Source: Streptomyces spinoverrucosus | Lineage (GTDB): Bacteria; Actinomycetota; Actinomycetes; Streptomycetales; Streptomycetaceae | Reading direction: 5' to 3' | Assembly (NCBI RefSeq): GCF_006539505.1 | Contig: NZ_BJND01000032.1 | Span: 62,001 to 126,000, forward strand | DNA length: 64,000 nucleotides | In this document: one piece after another, positions 59,153 to 64,000 of the stretch | Position numbering within the stretch: the first letter of the stretch is position 1 | Layout of the letters: each line of letters starts with the position of its first letter | Position numbers and translations under genes: made by a program | The notes under the pieces: generated by a model | What the model was told of the DNA's origin: nothing | Seen by the model: only the letters and a program-made list of their open reading frames with translations | The model's database searches: none

Positions 59153-59749
59153 GTGACGACCGACGCGGGTGCCCCCTGGCTGATCGTGGGGCTGGGGAAT
59201 CCCGGGCCCGAGTACGCGATGAACCGGCACAACGTGGGGTTCATGGTGGCTGATCTGCTGGCGGAGCGGATGGGTGGCCGGTTCAAGCGGGCGGGCAAGG
59301 CGCAGGCGCAGGTCGTCGAGGGGCGGATCGGTCCGCCGGGGCCGGCGAGCCGCCGGGTGGTGCTGGCGAAGCCGATGTCGTACATGAATCTGTCCGGCGG
59401 GCCGGTGAACGCGTTGCGCGATTTCTACAAGGTGCCTGTCGACCACATCGTCGCCGTTCATGACGAGTTGGACATCGACTACGGCACGCTGCGGCTGAAG
59501 CTGGGCGGTGGCGACAACGGGCACAACGGGTTGAAGTCGATGACGAAGGCGATGGGGCGGGACTATCACCGGGTGCGGTTCGGTATTGGGCGGCCTCCGG
59601 GGCGGATGCAGGTCGCCGATTTCGTGCTGAAGGATTTCTCCGCCGCCGAGCGCAAGGAGCTGGACTGCTTCGTGGACCGGGCGGCGGACGCGGTGGAGTG
59701 TCTGGTGACCGAGGGGCTGGAGCGGGCGCAGAGTTCGTACAACTCCTGA
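59153..59749 (+). CDS. pth: Peptidyl-tRNA hydrolase
   Basis: A 198-residue enzyme that frees tRNA from peptidyl-tRNA dropped from ribosomes. It has LIVGLGNPGPEYAMNRHNVGFM with the catalytic His, KPMSYMNLSGGPV, HDELDIDYG with the acidic residue, and GGGDNGHNGLKSM. The GTG at 59153 is chosen over the ATG at 59147 because GGAG is only two bases from the ATG but eight from the GTG. It belongs to the prs-rplY-pth region. Confidence 0.95.
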   Translation: MTTDAGAPWLIVGLGNPGPEYAMNRHNVGFMVADLLAERMGGRFKRAGKAQAQVVEGRIGPPGPASRRVVLAKPMSYMNLSGGPVNALRDFYKVPVDHIVAVHDELDIDYGTLRLKLGGGDNGHNGLKSMTKAMGRDYHRVRFGIGRPPGRMQVADFVLKDFSAAERKELDCFVDRAADAVECLVTEGLERAQSSYNS

Positions 59750-59827
59750 CTTGTCCCCTTCCCGCCCTGACGTGTCTCCCCCACCCCCAGTTGACTGACC
59801 GTGTAGGCATGGCCAAGGATCGCCGCC

Positions 59828-60316
59828 ATGCCTTCTGCCGTCGTCTCCAGTCAGGGCGCGTTCGTCGCGCTGCGGTTCGGGCGGCTCGCGGCGATGGGTG
59901 TCGTCGCGGCGCTGATACTGATCGCGGGGGTGTGGGCGTCCTGGAGTTCCGCCCAGTACGTGATGCTCACCAAGGGGCGGGAGAGCGGGACGATCAAGGT
60001 GGCCGGCTGCGGGGACGACACCTGCGCCGGACCGTACACGCCGATCTCCGCGGGGTCGCAGGCCCGTGAGCGGGTGGTCATCGAGCACTCGGCAGCCGTG
60101 CGGGACGGGGAGACGTACACCGTTGTGGTGAAGCCGGGCGGCAGCGAGGTCGTCCGTTCGGGTCCTGCGGGGGTGCTCTACTCCTGGGTGCCGCTGGGCG
60201 GGGCGCTACTGCTCGCGTCCGTGGTGGTCGCGGGTGGGCTGGGGCGGACGCGGGTCGCGTGGGCCATGGCGGGGGCCGGAGGCGCGCTCATCACGGCCGC
60301 GTTCGCGGTGGTCTGA
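59828..60316 (+). CDS. Small membrane protein of unknown function
   Basis: A 162-residue protein with a first transmembrane segment (about 20-40), a middle extracytoplasmic domain with a Cys pair (VAGCGDDTCAGPYTPI), and two close helices near the C terminus (LYSWVPLGGALLLASVVVAGGL, AWAMAGAGGALITAAF). No family recognised. The ATG at 59828 follows AAGGA by about nine bases. It lies between pth and the sortase-substrate gene. Confidence 0.72.
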   Translation: MPSAVVSSQGAFVALRFGRLAAMGVVAALILIAGVWASWSSAQYVMLTKGRESGTIKVAGCGDDTCAGPYTPISAGSQARERVVIEHSAAVRDGETYTVVVKPGGSEVVRSGPAGVLYSWVPLGGALLLASVVVAGGLGRTRVAWAMAGAGGALITAAFAVV

Positions 60317-60454
60317 CGGCGTATCGTCGCCCTCCACATCTGTGGAGAGTCTGTGCGTTGCCTGTTCGTGCTTGATCCGTTGCCCGGCTCGGCAGGATCC
60401 TTAGCCGCCCCCTCCACATCTTCCCCGTTGGTCACTTCGAAGATGGACTGCCCC

Positions 60455-61219
60455 ATGCATACCCTCACTCGCGCCGGCGCCCTGTCCGCCGTCGCCGCGG
60501 CCGCGCTGCTCGTCTCCCCGGCCGCCGCACACGCCACCGACTCCGGTGACGACACGTACAGCGTGCAGCTGCGTCAGCAGCTTCCGCGCACCGCCACCGC
60601 CGACGACGACGGTGCCCCGCAGCAGAGCCGGAAGCAGTGCCCCGGCGTGCCCGACGGGCAGGACGGCTGGCACTTCGTGCTGCCGGGGAACTCGTCGGAC
60701 TTCGTGAAGCTGACCGTCACCTTCGAGCCGGGCGGGCAGCAGGTGGTGACGGACTTCGGTCCGCCGTCCGACAAGCACGCGTACGTGTGGTCGCTGCCGG
60801 GCGCCGAGCTGACCTCGGCGGTCGCCGAGGTGCGCGGCGGTGAACTGGAGCTGTTCAACCTGTCGCACACCTGCCCGGTGACCGAGGGCACGACGCCGGG
60901 CGGCGGCTCCGACGACGACACCGACGAGGGCGGCTCCGACGAGAGCGGCTCCGAGGAGGACACCGACGGTACGACGCCGTCCACCGCGCCGTCGGAGACC
61001 GGCGAGGGCGCCGAGGCTCCGGCCGCCTCCCCGAGCGCGTCCCAGGAGGGTGCCGCTCCCGCCGCCTCCCCGTCCGCGCAGGGCGGCAGCAGCGCGGGCG
61101 ATCTTGCCGAGACCGGTAACGGCGCCCCCGTCGGCCTGCTCGCCGGTGGGGCGGCCGCGCTGCTCGCCGTCGGCGGTTTCCTGGTCTTCCGGCGCCGTAA
61201 GGCCAACCAGGGCTCATAG
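60455..61219 (+). CDS. LAETG-motif sortase-anchored surface protein
   Basis: A 254-residue cell-wall protein. It has a signal peptide (1-27, ending AHA), an Asp/Gln-rich folded domain with two Cys (KQCPGVPDG, SHTCPVTEG), an acidic Asp/Glu/Ser/Gly/Thr linker, then DLAETGNGAPVG followed by a hydrophobic helix and RRRK tail. LAxTG is the class E sortase signal of Streptomyces; cleavage after Thr would attach it to peptidoglycan. The function of the exposed domain is unknown. The ribosome site is weak; ATG 60443 is an alternative start. It ends before a strong bidirectional terminator. Confidence 0.85.
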   Translation: MHTLTRAGALSAVAAAALLVSPAAAHATDSGDDTYSVQLRQQLPRTATADDDGAPQQSRKQCPGVPDGQDGWHFVLPGNSSDFVKLTVTFEPGGQQVVTDFGPPSDKHAYVWSLPGAELTSAVAEVRGGELELFNLSHTCPVTEGTTPGGGSDDDTDEGGSDESGSEEDTDGTTPSTAPSETGEGAEAPAASPSASQEGAAPAASPSAQGGSSAGDLAETGNGAPVGLLAGGAAALLAVGGFLVFRRRKANQGS

Positions 61220-61231
61220 CCGTAGAAAGGG

Positions 61232-61268
61232 CGGTGCCCCCGTGCTCGTACGCAGCACGGGGGCACCG
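61232..61268. terminator. Bidirectional hairpin terminator
   Basis: Perfect 15-base arms CGGTGCCCCCGTGCT (61232-61246) and AGCACGGGGGCACCG (61254-61268), 7-base loop, between convergent genes. Confidence 0.9.
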
Positions 61269-61283
61269 TCATGTCCGCATGCG

Positions 61284-64000
61284 TCAGCCCGTGTTGCGCA
61301 GGCCCGCCGCCACGCCGTTCACGGTCAGCAGCAGGGCCCGTGCGAGCAGCGGGTCGGGCTCGGAGCCCGCGGCCGCGGCGTCGCGCTGGCGCTTGAGGAG
61401 GGCGACCTGGAGGTAGGAGATCGGGTCCAGGTAGGCGTCGCGGATGGTGAAGGTCTGCTTCAGCACCGGCTGGGCGTCGAGGAGTTCGTCCTCGCCGGTG
61501 ACCCGGAGGATCTCGCGCACGGTCAGGTCGTGCTCGGCGCGGATGGTGTCGAAGACGTGCTTCAGCTCGTCCGGGACGAGGGTGTCGACGTAGTGGCCGG
61601 CGATCCGCAGGTCCGTCTTGGCCAGCGTCATCTCGACGTTGGAGACGAAGTTGCGGAAGAAGTGCCACTGCCCGTACATCTCGTCGAGCACGGTGTCCAG
61701 GCCCGCCTCGCGCAGCGCCTTGAGGCCGGAGCCGACGCCGAACCAGCCGGGGACGATCTGCCGGGACTGGGTCCAGCCGAACACCCACGGGATGGCCCGC
61801 AGGCCGTCCAGACCCGCGCCGGAGTCGGGCCTGCGCGACGGCCGCGAACCCAGGTGCAGGTCGGCGAGCTGGTCCACGGGCGTGGCGGCGAAGAAGTACG
61901 CCGGCAGGTCCGGGTCCTCCACCAGCCTGCGGTACGCAGCGTGCGCCGCGTCGCTGACGACGTCCATCGCGGCGTCCCAGCGGGCGAGGGCCTCCACGGA
62001 CTGGCGGGGCGCGGTGTGCAGGGCGGAGGCCTGCAAGGTGGCCGCGACCGTCAGCTCCAGGTTCTCCCTCGCCAGGGACGGGATGAGGTACTTGTCGGAG
62101 ATGACCTCGCCCTGCTCGGTCACCTTGATCTCGCCCTCCAGGGTGCCCCAGGGCTGGGCGAGGATCGCGTCGTGGGTGGGGCCGCCACCGCGGCCGACGG
62201 TGCCGCCACGGCCGTGGAAGAGGCGCAGGCGGACGCCGTAGCGGTGGGCGACGTCACGCAGGCGCCGCTGGGCGCGGTGGATCTCCCACTGGGACGTCGT
62301 GATGCCGCCGAACTTGGAGGAGTCGGAGTAGCCGAGCATGACCTCCTGGACGTCGCCGCGGAGCGCGACGAGGCGCCGGTAGGACGGGTCGGCGAGCATG
62401 TCCTCCAGGATCGTGTCGGCGGCCTTGAGCTCGTCCGTGGTCTCCAGCAGCGGCACGATGCCGATCTTGGCCCAGCCCGCGTGCAGGTCGATCAGGCCCG
62501 CCTCGCGGGCGAGGACGGCGGCGGCGAAGACGTCGTCGGCGCCCTGGCACATCGAGATGATGTACGACTCGATGACCTCGGGGCCGAAGACCTCCAGGGC
62601 CTTCTTGACCGTCTGGAAGACGCCGAGGGTCTTGGCGCCGGCCGCGTCGACGGGCGCGGGGCTGGGGGCGAGCGGACGGCGCGAGCGGAGTTCCTTGGCG
62701 AGGAGCTTCGTACGGTAGTCACGCGGCATGTCGGCGTACCGCCAGGACTCCTCGCCGAGCCGGTCGAAGAGCTGGCCGAGGGCGTGGTGGTGGGCGTCCG
62801 CGTGTTCGCGTACGTCCATGGTGGCGAGCTGGAGGCCGAACGCGGACAGGGTGCGGATGGTGCGGTCCAGGCGGCCGTCGGCGAACAGGCCGCCGCGGTG
62901 CTCGCGCAGCGAGGTCTGGATCAGCTTCAGGTCGTGCAGCAGCTCGCCGGTGCCGAGGTAGTCGCGGCCCGGCTCGTGCGGGGTGCCCTTGGCGAGGCGC
63001 TGCTTGGTGTTCTCCAGCTTCTGCCGGATGCAGGTGGCCTTGAGCCGGTAGGGCTCCTCGGCGTTGAGGCGCTTGTAGCGGGGGCTGATCTCGGGCAGGC
63101 GCTCCAGGTCGGCCTGGAGGGACTCCAGGAGTTCCTCGGTGGCGCCGGTGTAGCGGATGGAGTTCGACAGGAAGCCGCGGAGTTCGTCGATCATCTCCAG
63201 GGCGTCGTTGATGCCGTGCTCGTGCTGGAGGATCAGCACCTCCCAGGTGACCTCGGGGGTCACGTTGGGGTTGCCGTCTCGGTCGCCGCCGATCCAGGTG
63301 CCGAAGGTGAGGGGGCGGGTGTCGTCGGGAAGCTTGACGCCGACGCGCTCCAGTTCCGCCGTCAGGTCCTCCAGGACGTCGCCGACGGCGCCGGCGTGCA
63401 GCTCGTCCAGGTAGTAGATCGCGTTGCGGGCCTCGTCGGCCGGTTCGGGGCGTACGACGCGCAGCTCGTCGGTCTGCCAGACGAGGTCGATGTTCTCGGC
63501 CAGCCGGGTGTCGTGGCGGCGCCGGTCGGAGTCGAGGACCGGGGTGTCGAGGAGCTTGGCGATGCGCCGGAGCTTGTTGAGGACCGAACGGCGGGCGGCC
63601 TCGGTGGGGTGGGCCGTGAACACCGGACGAACATTGAGGTGGCGGACGGTCTCCCGCAGGTGCTCGGGGTCGGCGTCCTTCAGCCGGTCGGCGGTACGGG
63701 AGAGAAGTCCGCCCTCGGCGGCACGCTTGGCGCGCAGCTCGCGGCCGCGGTGCACCTGCTCGGTGACGTTGGCCAGGTGGAAGTAGGTGGAGAAGGCGCG
63801 GACCAGCTTGGCCGCCGTCTCCAGTTCGGTGCCGCGCAGCAGCTCGGCGGCGGCCTCGCCGTCCTCACGGGTGAGGCGGCGCACCTTCTCGACGAGTTCC
63901 AGCAGCTCAGGGCCTTCCTGGCGGACGAGGGTCTCGCCGAGGAGGTCGCCCAGCCGCCTGATGTCGGCGCGCAGCTCACTGCTGGTCGTGGTCTGGTCGT
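61284..64000 (-). CDS. ppc: Phosphoenolpyruvate carboxylase (5' end beyond window)
   Basis: An anaplerotic enzyme that makes oxaloacetate from PEP and bicarbonate. The visible 905 residues include VFTAHPTEAARRSVL with the catalytic His, GYSDSSKFGG, FHGRGGTVGRGGGPTHDA and WVFGWTQSRQIVPGWFG, and end in RNTG with Gly as the last residue. The reading frame stays open to the window edge (codons for TTTSSELRADIRRLGDLLG are seen near 63940-64000), so the start lies beyond 64000. An in-frame GTG at 63884 would cut off the conserved start and is not the true N terminus. It is convergent with the sortase-substrate gene. Confidence 0.95.
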   Translation of the reverse strand, partial: DQTTTSSELRADIRRLGDLLGETLVRQEGPELLELVEKVRRLTREDGEAAAELLRGTELETAAKLVRAFSTYFHLANVTEQVHRGRELRAKRAAEGGLLSRTADRLKDADPEHLRETVRHLNVRPVFTAHPTEAARRSVLNKLRRIAKLLDTPVLDSDRRRHDTRLAENIDLVWQTDELRVVRPEPADEARNAIYYLDELHAGAVGDVLEDLTAELERVGVKLPDDTRPLTFGTWIGGDRDGNPNVTPEVTWEVLILQHEHGINDALEMIDELRGFLSNSIRYTGATEELLESLQADLERLPEISPRYKRLNAEEPYRLKATCIRQKLENTKQRLAKGTPHEPGRDYLGTGELLHDLKLIQTSLREHRGGLFADGRLDRTIRTLSAFGLQLATMDVREHADAHHHALGQLFDRLGEESWRYADMPRDYRTKLLAKELRSRRPLAPSPAPVDAAGAKTLGVFQTVKKALEVFGPEVIESYIISMCQGADDVFAAAVLAREAGLIDLHAGWAKIGIVPLLETTDELKAADTILEDMLADPSYRRLVALRGDVQEVMLGYSDSSKFGGITTSQWEIHRAQRRLRDVAHRYGVRLRLFHGRGGTVGRGGGPTHDAILAQPWGTLEGEIKVTEQGEVISDKYLIPSLARENLELTVAATLQASALHTAPRQSVEALARWDAAMDVVSDAAHAAYRRLVEDPDLPAYFFAATPVDQLADLHLGSRPSRRPDSGAGLDGLRAIPWVFGWTQSRQIVPGWFGVGSGLKALREAGLDTVLDEMYGQWHFFRNFVSNVEMTLAKTDLRIAGHYVDTLVPDELKHVFDTIRAEHDLTVREILRVTGEDELLDAQPVLKQTFTIRDAYLDPISYLQVALLKRQRDAAAAGSEPDPLLARALLLTVNGVAAGLRNTG

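Noticed and set aside
61284..63884. GTG at 63884 as the start of ppc
   Set aside because: The frame continues upstream to the window edge with residues typical of the PEP carboxylase N terminus, so the gene is cut by the window.
1..64000. Mobile elements, prophage, CRISPR arrays or secondary-metabolite clusters
   Set aside because: I saw no transposase or integrase gene, no att-like duplication at the two tRNAs, no spaced repeat array, and no PKS, NRPS or terpene genes.

Overview
The window is a stretch of high-GC actinobacterial chromosome, almost certainly from the conserved core arm of a Streptomyces. The reasons are codon use with G or C at nearly every third position, frequent GTG and TTG starts, the tRNA-Leu(UAA) gene bldA, and a gene order (pobA, bldA, ndh, ppx/gppA, divIC, eno, two Rpf-type muralytic genes, P450, mazG, mfd, glmU, prs, rplY, pth, ppc) that I recall from Streptomyces coelicolor. 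I see no insertion sequence, prophage, CRISPR array or secondary-metabolite cluster. Both window ends cut through coding context: ppc runs off the right edge.

Layout. 1-9 kb: cystathionine beta-synthase, SGNH hydrolase, thiolase, small proteins, Bax-inhibitor-1 protein, 4-hydroxybenzoate hydroxylase (pobA) and a secreted protein. 9.3 kb: bldA. 9.8-13.2 kb: an ABC exporter pair; a paralogous pair lies at 39.8-43.2 kb. 13.3-25.8 kb: fatty-acyl cyclopropane-synthase-like methyltransferase, type II NADH dehydrogenase behind a Rex operator and a long structured leader, exopolyphosphatase, DUF501 protein, DivIC, enolase, two Rpf-like enzymes (the first behind a c-di-AMP riboswitch), P450 and MazG. 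26-33 kb: SurA-like lipoprotein, Ser/Thr kinase plus membrane partner, a solitary DNA methyltransferase-like protein with a degenerate catalytic motif, a lipoprotein and an acetyltransferase. 33-48 kb: exported HNH nuclease, antitoxin-like small protein, TetR pair, mfd, second ABC pair, MFS exporter, DUF485/solute symporter pair and a coiled-coil DivIVA-like protein.

48.6-54 kb is the most unusual part: four divergently arranged genes built from polymorphic-toxin parts. They are a 977-residue protein with an Imm35/YrhB-like N terminus, a collagen-like linker, an intact deaminase motif set and a SUKH-4 tail; a WHH/HNH-nuclease-like domain fused to a SUKH immunity domain; a YwqJ-type deaminase; and a SUKH-3 protein. 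No secretion gene is nearby, so this may be a resident, domesticated deaminase/immunity module. 54-64 kb: orphan histidine kinase, tRNA-Gln, glmU, prs, rplY, pth, a membrane protein, a sortase substrate and ppc.

Connections. bldA supplies the only tRNA that reads UUA. By eye I found one in-frame TTA codon in the window, in the solute symporter at 46480, which makes that gene a candidate for developmental control. eno, ndh and ppc are central carbon and redox genes; glmU, prs and pth serve cell-wall precursor, nucleotide and translation needs; rpfA/rpfC-type genes act in cell-wall remodelling and dormancy exit.
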